DNA of 64,000 bases from Lachnospiraceae bacterium (GCA_022794265.1 JAAWEK010000013.1:1-64000); one strand, 5' to 3'; counted from the stretch's first letter, positions 25,343 to 35,651 are shown. Program-made: numbers and translations. Notes: generated by a model not told the origin, from the sequence alone.

Positions 25343-26023
25343 ATGGTGGAATTAAGTATGGCATTAGATGAATATTTACCCCTCAGGGATGTGGTGTTTA
25401 ATACATTGCGGGATGCGATATTAAAAGGCGAACTGGAGCCGGGAGAACGTCTGATGGAAGTGGCCCTGGCACAGAAACTGGGAGTCAGCAGAACACCTAT
25501 CCGTGAGGCAATCCGGAAACTGGAACTGGAAGGTCTGGTGAAGATGACTCCGAGAAAAGGCGCTGAGGTGGCACAGATTACCAGAAAAGACCTGTCCGAT
25601 GTATTGGAAGTACGGAGACATCTGGAGGAACTGGCAGTGGAATTATCCTGCAGCAAAGCCACGGACATGGAATTGGAGGAGTTGAGACGCTGTCAGGAAG
25701 AATTTAAACAGAAAATTGAATCCAACGACTTGACGGAAATGGCAGTAGCTGACGTGGCGCTCCATGATGTAATATATAAAACCACGGGAAATAACAGACT
25801 GATACAGATATTGAATAATCTTCGGGAACAGATGTATCGCTATCGTTTGGAATATATTAAAGATGAGCATAAGAGAAAAGTGCTGGTAGAGGAACATCAG
25901 GCATTAATTGAAGCCATATCTGCCCGAAATGTGGAAGCGGCCAAAGAGGCTATCCGGCAGCATATCAGTAATCAGGAAAAGACGATTATAGAAAATCTGG
26001 CGGCTAAACAAGGCGAGCAATAA
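25343..26023 (+). CDS. GntR/FadR-family transcriptional regulator (FCD domain)
   Basis: A 226-residue regulator. The N-terminal winged helix contains LKGELEPGERLMEVALAQ and SRTPIREAIRKLELEGLV (about 27-70), the GntR signature. The C-terminal all-helical FCD ligand domain (about 85-215) carries D and H residues in the usual spots for metal or carboxylate binding. The ribosome site is poor (GAAAGGATG about 14 nt upstream). Its ligand is not evident; it follows ispE. Confidence 0.9.
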   Translation: MVELSMALDEYLPLRDVVFNTLRDAILKGELEPGERLMEVALAQKLGVSRTPIREAIRKLELEGLVKMTPRKGAEVAQITRKDLSDVLEVRRHLEELAVELSCSKATDMELEELRRCQEEFKQKIESNDLTEMAVADVALHDVIYKTTGNNRLIQILNNLREQMYRYRLEYIKDEHKRKVLVEEHQALIEAISARNVEAAKEAIRQHISNQEKTIIENLAAKQGEQ

Positions 26024-26032
26024 ATCCGGCTG

Positions 26033-26974
26033 TCAGGATTTATTGATGATTTTCAAAAATTCTTCCATCATACTGTCGTTATCCAGTATCCATTCCAGTT
26101 TTTCGTAAGTCGAAAAATATGGGGAACATTGTTCCGGATAAAATTGGGAATTTATGCTTTTTACGATGGGAGACAGATATATTTTATTGATAAGTTCCAT
26201 TGGAGAAGGGTATTCTAAATAAAGCTTCAGTTCCGGCCGGAACTGCCGGAGTCTCCACAAGGCATAGTCACGGGAAAAATTTTTGAAGACTGGCAGGGGA
26301 ATCTTCTGAAACAGCTCAGGAGTTAAAATATACCGGGCCAGACAGTACAGTCCGTGAGCCTCCACACAAAGCTGTTTTCTGTATTTATCTTTATTTTGCT
26401 GTTCATATAATTCACAGATATCCTGCAATGCAATTCCGGCAGAGGAGACTTCTTCATAATATAAAGAAACCATATAGGATATTACCGCTCGTTCCCAGCG
26501 GTTTTTTTTTGATAACATAAATTTCCGGGCTGTGGGCAGCGTCTGTTCGGAAAAAGTTTCATCTTTATACCATAAAGTCATTAGCAGGTTCACACCAATC
26601 ATATCAAACAGATTTCCGTTCTGGGATAAATCCAGTTCATAGGGCAGCGCCCGTTCTATAATACTGCAATCGCCGCAGGCCAAAGCATTCAGACAGCCGC
26701 TCAGGTAAAAACTGTGGTCACATCCCACTGGGAAACCGGGAATAAAAGAATGCCGGGTAGTCTGAAAAATCAGATTATTCAATGCCTGCCAATTTTCTTC
26801 TTCCAGACACCGGTTCAGCCATTTTCCGTATTCCGGCTTTATCAGTCCGTATGCTAAAGATTTTACAACTATCCGTGTAAAACTTTCTGTCTGGGCCTCC
26901 GCTTCCCTGCGTAAATTCTCAAAATATTTTTTGCAACGTTTTATGTAGTCATCCAAGTCAGTCGATATAGTCAT
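26033..26974 (-). CDS. Unknown helical protein downstream of pyruvate kinase
   Basis: A soluble protein of about 313 residues from the ATG at 26974 (MTISTDLDDYIKRCKKYF). The frame is open upstream to 27091, but no start there has a ribosome site, and the one used has only a distant GGAAAGGG. Predicted almost entirely helical with paired Trp/Tyr-Leu repeats (FDMIGVNLLMTLWYKDE, YCLARYIL), suggestive of a TPR-like solenoid or of Imm49-type immunity proteins, but I cannot assign it. It is on the pyk strand with no terminator between. Confidence 0.65.
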   Translation of the reverse strand: MTISTDLDDYIKRCKKYFENLRREAEAQTESFTRIVVKSLAYGLIKPEYGKWLNRCLEEENWQALNNLIFQTTRHSFIPGFPVGCDHSFYLSGCLNALACGDCSIIERALPYELDLSQNGNLFDMIGVNLLMTLWYKDETFSEQTLPTARKFMLSKKNRWERAVISYMVSLYYEEVSSAGIALQDICELYEQQNKDKYRKQLCVEAHGLYCLARYILTPELFQKIPLPVFKNFSRDYALWRLRQFRPELKLYLEYPSPMELINKIYLSPIVKSINSQFYPEQCSPYFSTYEKLEWILDNDSMMEEFLKIINKS

Positions 26975-27117
26975 GTCATAGAAATTCCGGCCCTTTCCGG
27001 CCTGCTTTTTTGCGGAGTAAATCAGAGATTTGTGAAACCAGATAAAAAGAAAAGACTGCTGCAAAACAGGCGTAAACATACGGTTTTGCAACAGTTCTGA
27101 TGAAATATATGGAAAAA

Positions 27118-28554
27118 TTATTTATTTCTGCTACGGCCTACGGTGTGAACTTTAATCATGTTGGTAGTGCCGGAAATACCCAAAGGAACGCCTGCGGTAA
27201 TTACGGTTAAATCATCCTGTTTTAATAAACCGGCATCCTGTATTACCTGAATGGCATTTTCAAACAAATCAAAGGTATCCTGTTCCTCCTGAATCAGAAT
27301 CGGAGTGATTCCCCAGGAAAGATTTAATTGCCGCCGGATATTTTCCTGAGTGGTACATCCGAAAATATCACAGGCCGGACGGTATTTGGATACCATTCTT
27401 GCAGTACGGCCGGATTTGGAAACCGTAATAATAGCCCTGGCATTTAAATCATGGGCCGTAGTACAGGTTGCATGGGAAATAGCATCGGTAATATCCGGAT
27501 TTGCTTTTCTGGACAGACTGAAAAATCTCTTTTTATAATCAATATCCTCTTCCGTACGAACGGCAATGCGGACCATTGTTTTTAAGGATTCAACCGGATA
27601 AAGTCCCGCAGCGGTTTCACCGGATAACATAATTGCGCTGGTTCCGTCATAGATAGCGTTGGCCACATCGGCGGTTTCGGCTCTGGTCGGCCGTGGATTT
27701 TTAACCATGGAATCCAGCATCTGGGTTGCGGTGATAACCTGTTTTCCGGCATTATATACCTTCTTAATAATCATCTTCTGCATGACCGGAACATCTTCAT
27801 TGGGAATTTCCACACCCATGTCGCCTCTGGCAACCATGATACCGTCGGATACCTGAATGATTTCATCAATGTGTTCCACACCCTGCATATTTTCGATTTT
27901 TGCGATTATATTAATGGAATAACAGCCGTTTTCTTCCAGAAACCGTTTAATCTGCAGAATATCGCTGGCAGTCCTTACAAATGAAGCTGCAATAAAATCA
28001 AATCCCTGTTGGATACCAAACAGAATATCTTCTTTATCTACATCACTTAAATATGGCATGGACAAATCCACACCTGGAATATTGACACCCTTGTGATTGG
28101 AAATTACGCCTCCATTGATAACCTCACATACGATATCCGTACCGTTTTCAATGGATGTCACTTTCAAATCTATAAGACCGTCGTCAATGAGAATACGGGT
28201 ACCCACCGAAACATCTGCTGGAAGGCCGGCATAAGTAATGGATACGATATCCTTTGTGCCTTCTACTTCTCTGGTGGTCAGTGTAAACGTTTCTCCGTTT
28301 TCAACCGTGACTTTGCCTTCCGTGAAATTTCTGACACGAACCTCAGGTCCTTTGGTATCCAGAAGAGCGGCAACCGGAAGATTTAATTCTTCCCGTAATT
28401 TTTTGATTTTTTCAAGTCTCGCTTTATGATCCTGGTGAGAGCCGTGGGAGAAATTAAATCTGGCCACATCCATTCCGTTTTCCATTAATGCCCGGAGAAT
28501 GTTATCATCATCCGTGGAAGGTCCAAGAGTACATATAATCTTTGTTTTTCTCAT
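27118..28554 (-). CDS. pyk: Pyruvate kinase
   Basis: Converts phosphoenolpyruvate and ADP to pyruvate and ATP in glycolysis. The 478 residues start KTKIICTLGPSTDDD and contain the substrate and metal motifs FNFSHG (about 34-39), the active-site block IIAKIENMQGV (about 216-226), the ARGDMGVE loop and ATQMLDSMVKNPRPTRAE. Length is normal for the short form without the extra C-terminal PEP-utiliser domain common in Bacilli. Confidence 0.97.
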   Translation of the reverse strand: MRKTKIICTLGPSTDDDNILRALMENGMDVARFNFSHGSHQDHKARLEKIKKLREELNLPVAALLDTKGPEVRVRNFTEGKVTVENGETFTLTTREVEGTKDIVSITYAGLPADVSVGTRILIDDGLIDLKVTSIENGTDIVCEVINGGVISNHKGVNIPGVDLSMPYLSDVDKEDILFGIQQGFDFIAASFVRTASDILQIKRFLEENGCYSINIIAKIENMQGVEHIDEIIQVSDGIMVARGDMGVEIPNEDVPVMQKMIIKKVYNAGKQVITATQMLDSMVKNPRPTRAETADVANAIYDGTSAIMLSGETAAGLYPVESLKTMVRIAVRTEEDIDYKKRFFSLSRKANPDITDAISHATCTTAHDLNARAIITVSKSGRTARMVSKYRPACDIFGCTTQENIRRQLNLSWGITPILIQEEQDTFDLFENAIQVIQDAGLLKQDDLTVITAGVPLGISGTTNMIKVHTVGRSRNK

Positions 28555-28650
28555 ATTAAATTAAAACCATGCCTTTCTAATCATTATTGATATAAGTATA
28601 TTAAATCAGATTCCATAATTTATCAACCGAAATATCCGTTCAATTTACAT

Positions 28651-28679
28651 GTATACAAGTTGAAAATCTGGCTATCATT
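28651..28679 (+). promoter_or_regulatory. Candidate sigma-F promoter of spoIIR
   Basis: GTATA (28651-28655), 14 bp, GGCTATCATT (28670-28679) fits the forespore sigma-F pattern GYATA / GGNNANAMTR fairly well. spoIIR is a sigma-F target in Bacillus subtilis. Confidence 0.5.
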
Positions 28680-28751
28680 GAAATATAAGAAATTAACAGG
28701 CGGTTGTGTTTCTGCCGTATTATCATCTGGCAGAATGAAATGGAGGTAAAA

Positions 28752-29411
28752 ATGATAAAACGAAAAATTAGCATTTTCTTAATATCTATGATGATAGCAG
28801 CATTGTATTGTTACATAAAAGCAGAACCCGGAACCCGGCTGCTGGGTTATACCATAAAAAGCAGCAGTATGGAACAGATTCAGCAGGGAATATCCGGAAA
28901 GATTATGCGGTTTCATGTGGTTGCCAATAGTGATTCTGCCGCAGACCAGGAATTAAAGTTAAAAGTAAAAGAGGCAGTTGTTTCTTATATTTCACCGGTT
29001 CTGAAAGAATCGGAGAATATTAACCGGTCCAAGGAAATATTAGCAGAAAAACAGGAGGAAATTCTGGCGCTTGCACAACAGGTGATTCGGGATAACGGCT
29101 ATGACTATCCGGTTACGGTTGGATTCGAATATACATATTTTCCTACAAAAAGTTATGGTAGTTATACATTCCCGCCGGGAGAATACGAAGCCTTTATGAT
29201 TCGAATCGGAAAATCCCAGGGGAAAAACTGGTGGTGCGTGTTATATCCGCCGTTATGTTTTATAGATATATCCCACGGTGTTGTAGACCAGGAATGCGGC
29301 GGTCAGCTGGAAGAAATACTGACTACGGAGGAATTCAGTGCGGTATCCGGAGAACACATCGGATTTCGCTTCAAATACCTGACATTTCTAAACGACATCT
29401 TCGGATTATAA
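28752..29411 (+). CDS. spoIIR: Stage II sporulation protein R
   Basis: Forespore-secreted signal that triggers SpoIIGA to cleave pro-sigma-E in the mother cell. Start ATG 28752 has GGAGG 6 nt upstream. The 219 residues have an N-terminal membrane or signal segment (about 5-22) and the family motifs MRFHVVANSDSAADQELKLK and SYTFPPGEYEAFMIRIGKSQ, followed by NWWCVLYPPLCFID, the most conserved block. It converges on the gerA-type operon. Confidence 0.95.
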   Translation: MIKRKISIFLISMMIAALYCYIKAEPGTRLLGYTIKSSSMEQIQQGISGKIMRFHVVANSDSAADQELKLKVKEAVVSYISPVLKESENINRSKEILAEKQEEILALAQQVIRDNGYDYPVTVGFEYTYFPTKSYGSYTFPPGEYEAFMIRIGKSQGKNWWCVLYPPLCFIDISHGVVDQECGGQLEEILTTEEFSAVSGEHIGFRFKYLTFLNDIFGL

Positions 29412-29470
29412 AGGCTGCAGATAGGCGGGAGTTGCTGCATGGGGTATAAGACTCCCGCTTTTTAAAATGT

Positions 29471-31435
29471 TTACTGCTGAAGAGTAAACCGGCATTCGAC
29501 CTCAATATAGGTAATATTATACAGTTCCGGCCGGTTGCCGGAATACATGGCGTAGAGCCGGCGGTCATCAATGGCCAGATGCTTGTATATATTCAGCAGG
29601 TCGCAGGATAAATCATCCTTTAAATGTGTCAGACGCTCAAAAATAATGGATTCCAGTATTTCATTCACTTCTTTTTCCGATAAATTATTTTCTTTTAAAC
29701 AGGTCATGGTACCGGTATAAATGACTTTTGCATTTAGTTTTTTAGAAGAGATTACTGTATTGTGAACATAGTATTCGTTATCGGTAATCTTATAACAATG
29801 GTCGGAGCCCAACTCCAGAATAAAATCCTTTTTCCCGGAAGCCAGGCCGGTTATGGCCGCATTGTTTCCGGAATAACTTTCTATCCCTCCGTCTGCATTT
29901 AATATGGTACATCCCTCGTACTTGGGAACTCCTTCACTGATAATAAAATTGCTGATGATACAGGCATTTTCAGCGCCGATATCGACCTTTTTCAGATGCT
30001 CCAGAGTAGAGACGGAATATTTTATATTATTTTTCATCAGATTACTGATATATTGTCCCAATTCCGTATTTAATTCCTTATCTGCCTCCAGAAAATCTTC
30101 GGGCGGCGTATTGATGCCACACAATATGGTCCGGTGGTTTAACTTATTCAGAGAGTTCAGATAATTTACCGTATCCCGGAACAAACCGGGAGAATCATAA
30201 ATAGTACTGCTAATCAGAAGAACTTCCGTATGGGAGAAATCCAGCTGTTTATCCGAGTGAAGCCCGTATTCAAATATAAGATTTGACAGGGAATCGGCGG
30301 ATACTTTGTCGGTTACCGAATCGCCGTTGCTGTCATGGGGAAATACCAGAGACATGGTGTACTGGCCGGAATCCTTATCATGGCTTAAAATGACGGCATC
30401 GGTATAGACACGGCTTTCGATGTCCGAACGGTTTTCACTGGTAAAACGGGCGGTGGTAAATTCCGGCGCCAGATGAAATATAGTAAGGGAACAGAGATAT
30501 ACCCCTGTCAGTGTGACAAGTCCGGTTATTTTACGCTGAGAGGAAAACCGTCCTGCCAGTTTCAGGATTGCCAAAGTTAATACAGCCAGTGAAAAAAATA
30601 TGCTGAGTAAAAAAAACAATAACAGGATATCCGATATCCGGATACGGTTTAATAACTGCATGGTAGCAGGAGTATTCCGGTCTGCATAGATGCCATTTAT
30701 GCTTAGTACACCTACGTTTACAAGATAATACAGCAGGTTAAAAACATAGGTGATTGTAACTCCCTGGAAACAGCGGTGTTTAATCTTCTTTCTTTTTCTG
30801 TAATCGCTGGCATCAATCTCACTGCTGCCGTATAAAATAAGCTCCATGGGAGAAAACAGCAGAAAAATCCATAAGCTTCCGCAGAACATGGATCTGGTGG
30901 AAAAGTTAAACAATGGGGCAATATAAAATTTATCTATTGATTTTATGTTTAATACTAAAATGAATAGCAGCACAGCAAGAGTAACGGCGTAGAGACACTG
31001 TGCCAGCCGGCCGATGGCTTCCAGACCCTGAGCGGCCAGATACAGACTGAGCAGCACTACCGGCAGCATTACAAACCAGATGGGCCTCTGCATAATCAGG
31101 GAAATTCTGGACAGCTTTACAAAAAAGCAGACAGCCGGTATTAATAAGAAAATATACTTTATTATAAAAATTAAACATAAGACATTTGTAAGTTTGTGTC
31201 CGGCATATTTATCCATATGACCAAAATAGTTCCATTCCGTCTTATCACATAAATATAAGACAAAACTGGTATATAGCAATGTAAATACATATGCAAGCAA
31301 AATACAGAAAATACCGTCATGGACGGCATAATCTGCAGCGATTCCGGTGGTCATCATGGAAGAGATGCACACAGTGGACAGAACTAGAATCCGTTTTAAC
31401 TGGACAGAGGAAATTTTATTATTGGTGGAAAACAT
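29471..31435 (-). CDS. Fused GerAB-GerAC spore germination receptor protein
   Basis: A 654-residue protein joining two receptor subunits. Residues 1 to about 330 form a GerAB-like permease with about ten membrane helices (QLKRILVLSTVCISSMMTTG first, FRDTV not included). Residues about 340-654 form a GerAC-like domain, with YTDAVILSHDKDSGQYTMSLVF at its start and IIFERLTHLKDDLSCDLLNI near its end. GerAC is normally a separate lipoprotein; here the last membrane helix replaces the lipid anchor and no lipobox exists. It starts 21 bp after gerAA. No sign of a sequencing-type frame error. Confidence 0.85.
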   Translation of the reverse strand: MFSTNNKISSVQLKRILVLSTVCISSMMTTGIAADYAVHDGIFCILLAYVFTLLYTSFVLYLCDKTEWNYFGHMDKYAGHKLTNVLCLIFIIKYIFLLIPAVCFFVKLSRISLIMQRPIWFVMLPVVLLSLYLAAQGLEAIGRLAQCLYAVTLAVLLFILVLNIKSIDKFYIAPLFNFSTRSMFCGSLWIFLLFSPMELILYGSSEIDASDYRKRKKIKHRCFQGVTITYVFNLLYYLVNVGVLSINGIYADRNTPATMQLLNRIRISDILLLFFLLSIFFSLAVLTLAILKLAGRFSSQRKITGLVTLTGVYLCSLTIFHLAPEFTTARFTSENRSDIESRVYTDAVILSHDKDSGQYTMSLVFPHDSNGDSVTDKVSADSLSNLIFEYGLHSDKQLDFSHTEVLLISSTIYDSPGLFRDTVNYLNSLNKLNHRTILCGINTPPEDFLEADKELNTELGQYISNLMKNNIKYSVSTLEHLKKVDIGAENACIISNFIISEGVPKYEGCTILNADGGIESYSGNNAAITGLASGKKDFILELGSDHCYKITDNEYYVHNTVISSKKLNAKVIYTGTMTCLKENNLSEKEVNEILESIIFERLTHLKDDLSCDLLNIYKHLAIDDRRLYAMYSGNRPELYNITYIEVECRFTLQQ

Positions 31436-31456
31436 AGGACCTCTCCTTTTTAAATG

Positions 31457-32866
31457 TTATCTGCGGTTACGAAACCGTCTTCGATTGCCGGAACGGGAGA
31501 AAATCGGGCGGAACGGCATATGCATATATGGAAACCGCAGGATAAAATCCCGTTCTCCGTGATACTGGTCGATATCGCCGGCTGCCATGGGACCAAGATA
31601 AGGAAAACCATAGCTTTTTAATCCGCATAAATGAACAAGAACGCTGAAAATACCCAGCATATATCCGTATATTCCAAAGACGGCCGACCAGAGGATTAGA
31701 TAATATTTTAACAGCCGGAAAGCGGAGCTGAATTCATCATTGGGAATGGTAAAGGAACAAAGGGCTGTCAATGCAACAACGATTACAATGATGGGACTTG
31801 CAAGGGAAGCATCTACGGCAGCAGAACCCACAATCAGTCCTCCTACGATACCGATGGTATTTCCCATGGGACCAGGGATTCGGACACCGGCTTCCCGAAT
31901 CAGCTCAAAGGCAATCTCCATTACCAGAACTTCCACAACTACTGGATAGGGAATTCCGTCTCTGGAAGCCGAAAAGATGGATATCAGGTCGGGAGGCAGT
32001 ATCTCCGGATGGAAGTTCATTATGGAAATGTACAGTGCTGGAAGGGAAACTGCAAAAAATATAGCAATATACCTTAATATCCTTACAAAAGATACTATTT
32101 CAAAACGGTTGTAATAATCATCTGTTGCTTTTAAAAAAGAAGAAAAATTTACCGGAAGAATTAAGGCCACCGGAGAGTTATCCACCAGAATCACTACATG
32201 TCCGTTTAACAAAGCCAGAGCGGATTTATCGGGACGTTCGGAAGTCAGGTACTGGGGAAAAGGTGAATATTCATTATCCATGGTCAGTTGTTCAATGACT
32301 CCGCTGTCCAGTATACCGTCGGTTTCAAATCCTTTTAGCCGTTTTTTTACCTCGGCAAGGACCTCTTTCCGAACGATGGTATCCATATATAAGAGAGCAA
32401 TACCGGTTTTGGTGCGCCTGCCGGACTGCAGTTCTTCAATTTTCAGTTCCGGGGTTCGTATCCGTTTCCGGATTAAAGCCTGATTGGTCTTATAGGAGTC
32501 GCTGAAGCCTTCGTTGGAGCCTCGCAGCACTTTTTCATCATTGGCTTCCTGGACGCCCAGTCCGGGATAACCGTCGCTTCGGATTTTCAGGGCATAATTC
32601 TTTCCATCTATAATCAGAGCTGCATTACCGGTCATAATGGTACTGACCACATCTTCCATGGTTTCCAGCGGAAAGACATCGGAGAGACCCAGAACCACTT
32701 TACGAATTGTAACGTTGCTGACGGCGGATTCCACGAAATAAATTTTTCCACGGGAATCGCCCATATATTCCAGATTCAGTTCCAGACTGATGATATCCGC
32801 ACAGTTTTTAAAAGAATTATCCAGATATTTAATATTTTCTTCATAGGAACATGATAAAAAAGCCAT
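31457..32866 (-). CDS. gerAA: GerA-family spore germination protein (GerAA subunit)
   Basis: Subunit A of an inner-membrane germinant receptor. The 469 residues have an N-terminal cytosolic domain (DISLELN-like start, VSNVTIRKVVLGLSDV) and about five C-terminal membrane helices preceded by the family block DGHVV-type VILVDNSPVALILPVNF and RFEIVSFVRILRYIAIFF. The motif IGIVGGLIVGSAAV lies within the membrane part. It is slightly shorter than Bacillus GerAA. It sits between the BMP-type binding protein and the GerAB-GerAC fusion, all on one strand. Confidence 0.92.
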   Translation of the reverse strand: MAFLSCSYEENIKYLDNSFKNCADIISLELNLEYMGDSRGKIYFVESAVSNVTIRKVVLGLSDVFPLETMEDVVSTIMTGNAALIIDGKNYALKIRSDGYPGLGVQEANDEKVLRGSNEGFSDSYKTNQALIRKRIRTPELKIEELQSGRRTKTGIALLYMDTIVRKEVLAEVKKRLKGFETDGILDSGVIEQLTMDNEYSPFPQYLTSERPDKSALALLNGHVVILVDNSPVALILPVNFSSFLKATDDYYNRFEIVSFVRILRYIAIFFAVSLPALYISIMNFHPEILPPDLISIFSASRDGIPYPVVVEVLVMEIAFELIREAGVRIPGPMGNTIGIVGGLIVGSAAVDASLASPIIVIVVALTALCSFTIPNDEFSSAFRLLKYYLILWSAVFGIYGYMLGIFSVLVHLCGLKSYGFPYLGPMAAGDIDQYHGERDFILRFPYMHMPFRPIFSRSGNRRRFRNRR

Positions 32867-32923
32867 AACAACAACCTCCCTGTGTTATTGTTATAGCCTT
32901 TGCAGTTTGAAAAAAAATATTCA

Positions 32924-34120
32924 TTATTTTATTGTAACATTGGTAAGCCCTAAGTCCTCCACAGAAACAGTAGTGTCGCTTATCAGGAGTATTTTATCCT
33001 CTGCCAGTTGTCGGTAGACTGTATCGTAAACATCCAGGGAAAACCGGCTGAATTTTTCATTGTCATAAACGAAACCAATCCAGTTGTCTCCGGTACCGGC
33101 TGTAATGGTTTTTCCGCCAGAAATATCATTGGCATAGAAATTTTTAACGGTATTTGCAACGGAAGCAGCAATATCTTTATAGGAAAGCGCAATGAGATAG
33201 TCGGATTCTTCATAAAAATCATGGTAATTTCCGCAGGATACCAGATAAGCATTCTGTTTGGAAGCAATTTCAGTCAGGGGTTTTATGATATCGTCTCCTG
33301 TGGCAGTGATTACTGGAATTTTGGAAGAATAAAATTTTTGGGCCATCTGTTCTGCATCTGCAGTATCCTCCGCATAGTAGTAGCAGATATCCACATTGGC
33401 AGTATTGCATTCTCTGGCGGCATAATTTGCGCCTTGTAAGAAACCATATCCGTAATGGACGACACCGGAGGCACGGCTGTCTCCGATAAAAGCGAGGGAA
33501 GTATAACCTTCGTAAACCAGAGCATAACCTGCAAGAAAACCTATTTCGGCTTCATCGTAACTGATGGGAATGACATTATAATTAATAGTCTGATCTGAAT
33601 GATCCGAATTATGGGGAACGCCGTCTACAAGAATAAAGTAGGTATTAATATAATCCTTTTGAATGGAATAGAGTGTTTCCGCATAAGATGAATCCGGACA
33701 GATGACCAGTCTGGCCCCGTCGTTTACGGCCTGCTGAATCATTTCAGAATATCCGGCCCTGCCGACGGAAGCAGAATCTTCATTTTTATAAACTGGTTCT
33801 TTCTGGATATTGGCGGGACTGTTCTGGGAAATCGCAGCAGTCTGCTGGATAACCACGCTGTCAGAAGGCACGAAATAAGTATTAAAATTTTTGCCCAGTT
33901 CTTCAGATATAACGGAAACACCGTGATATGCCTGAAAATTTGATGCAGAGGCGGATATCTGTGAAGTATTTGATAAAAATGCAATATCATATGAAGTTGT
34001 TTCCTTACCGGAACCTTTTTTGCCGGGACTGTAATTCCGGTAACAGATAATGATTATAACCGCAGTAATGGCAAAAAAGATAATCAACAGTGAATTTCTT
34101 GTATTACGATTGGGCTTCAT
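32924..34120 (-). CDS. BMP-family (PnrA/Med-like) substrate-binding protein, membrane-anchored
   Basis: A 398-residue protein with an N-terminal membrane helix (about 10-27), no lipobox, and a periplasmic-binding-protein fold of the basic membrane protein type: ISYDEAEIGFLAGYALVYEG and SLAFIGDSRASGVVHYGYGFLQGANYA are the family signatures, with VISCGNYHDF-like and WIGFVYDNEKFS segments later. BMP proteins usually bind purine nucleosides. No ABC permease or ATPase is adjacent; instead it heads the gerAA operon, 57 bp upstream. A role in germinant or nucleoside sensing is inferred from position. Confidence 0.82.
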   Translation of the reverse strand: MKPNRNTRNSLLIIFFAITAVIIIICYRNYSPGKKGSGKETTSYDIAFLSNTSQISASASNFQAYHGVSVISEELGKNFNTYFVPSDSVVIQQTAAISQNSPANIQKEPVYKNEDSASVGRAGYSEMIQQAVNDGARLVICPDSSYAETLYSIQKDYINTYFILVDGVPHNSDHSDQTINYNVIPISYDEAEIGFLAGYALVYEGYTSLAFIGDSRASGVVHYGYGFLQGANYAARECNTANVDICYYYAEDTADAEQMAQKFYSSKIPVITATGDDIIKPLTEIASKQNAYLVSCGNYHDFYEESDYLIALSYKDIAASVANTVKNFYANDISGGKTITAGTGDNWIGFVYDNEKFSRFSLDVYDTVYRQLAEDKILLISDTTVSVEDLGLTNVTIK

Positions 34121-34290
34121 AAACGTCCTCGTTTCTATATATTAATAAAATATAACATTAATATTAAGTTTCTAAGACATTTTACACCATTTTTGAATGA
34201 AACACAATATAATAACACAAAATTATACCTTTTTAAACAGGATTATGATATAATCAAATGATGGAATGCAATTTAGAAATGAGGAGTGCA

Positions 34291-35499
34291 ATGAAGTATG
34301 ATAAAGTAAACAAGGATTTGGCAGAACAGATTTTTTCTGACCGGGAACATCATATTCAAAACCCTTATGCTTGTACAGGAGACAAAGTCATACGGAGGGA
34401 TAACAGCAGAGACAAGGAAAACTTTCATCGTCCGGCTTATGTAAGGGATATCGAAAAGATTATGCATTGTCCCTATTATAACCGTTATACGGATAAAACC
34501 CAGGTGTTTTCTTTTTATAAAAATGATGATATCAGCAGAAGAGCGCTGCATGTCCAATTGGTTTCCAGAATTGCCAGAAATATAGGAACTGCCCTGAATC
34601 TGAATAATGATTTGATTGAGGCCATCGCTCTGGGTCATGATATCGGTCATACGCCTTTTGGACATGCGGGAGAGCGTATGCTGAGCCGGTTATATCACGG
34701 CAATACCGGCCGGTATTTCAATCACAATGTACATAGCGTCAGGGTTCTGGACCGGCTGTTTTCAAGAAATATAAGTCTTCAGACACTGGACGGAATCTTG
34801 TGTCATAATGGAGAATTTGAAAAACAGGAATATATTCCCAAACAGGAAATTGGTTTTAAAGAATTTGACGGAATAGTGGAAAGCTGTTATCGGAATGAAC
34901 AGAATATCGGAACGCTGATTCCTATGACTTTGGAGGGCTGTGTGGTAAGAATCTGCGATATGATTGCATACCTGGGTAAGGACAGGCAGGATGCCAGGCT
35001 TGCAAATATTATAGGCGCTGATCCGGGATTTTCAGATAACGGCATAGGAGTAGAAAATGCGGAGATGACCAATAACCTTGTGGTGAATATTATTAACAAC
35101 AGTTATGGTAAGAATTACATCCGTTTGGATGAAGAATATTATGATGCTATAAAGATGGCTAAAAAAGAGAATTATGAAATCATATATTTTAATGAAAAAA
35201 CGGAAGAACAATATAAAAAGCACCTGGAACCCATGTTTGAGGAAATCTACGGCCGGCTTCTGAACGATTTAAAATCCGGGAAGAAGGATTCCGTTATTTT
35301 TACCCATCATATTGATTTTATTAATCAGCACCGGCGGTATTATGATAACGGAATTGATTACGGAACGGAACAGCCGGATGATATAGTGGTGGATTATATT
35401 GCCAGTATGACTGACGATTATTTTGTGGACTTGTATGATTATCTCTTTCCAAAAGGAAAAAACATGATTCGGTATATTCCGTATTTTAATATAAATTAG
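34291..35499 (+). CDS. dgt: HD-domain dNTP triphosphohydrolase (dGTPase-like)
   Basis: Predicted to cleave dNTPs to nucleoside and triphosphate. Start ATG 34291 follows AGGAG at 7 nt; earlier ATGs at 34258 have none. The HD metal site is clear: RRALHVQLVSRIARNIG with the first His, then ALGHDIGHTPFGHAGE (HD motif) and HNVHSVRVLDRL. The 402 residues are normal for the family. It has its own upstream region and no operon partner. Confidence 0.9.
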   Translation: MKYDKVNKDLAEQIFSDREHHIQNPYACTGDKVIRRDNSRDKENFHRPAYVRDIEKIMHCPYYNRYTDKTQVFSFYKNDDISRRALHVQLVSRIARNIGTALNLNNDLIEAIALGHDIGHTPFGHAGERMLSRLYHGNTGRYFNHNVHSVRVLDRLFSRNISLQTLDGILCHNGEFEKQEYIPKQEIGFKEFDGIVESCYRNEQNIGTLIPMTLEGCVVRICDMIAYLGKDRQDARLANIIGADPGFSDNGIGVENAEMTNNLVVNIINNSYGKNYIRLDEEYYDAIKMAKKENYEIIYFNEKTEEQYKKHLEPMFEEIYGRLLNDLKSGKKDSVIFTHHIDFINQHRRYYDNGIDYGTEQPDDIVVDYIASMTDDYFVDLYDYLFPKGKNMIRYIPYFNIN

Positions 35500-35651
35500 T
35501 TTGAACATTGTGTGAAATATCTTATATTTGCTTTTCATTTAGTGTGAATTATGATATAAAATATAAGATATAAATACTATAAAGACAATCCGGAAGGTTA
35601 TGTATGTAAAAACCGGCGGAGACATTTAAAAATTTGAAAGGAAATGAAGTA

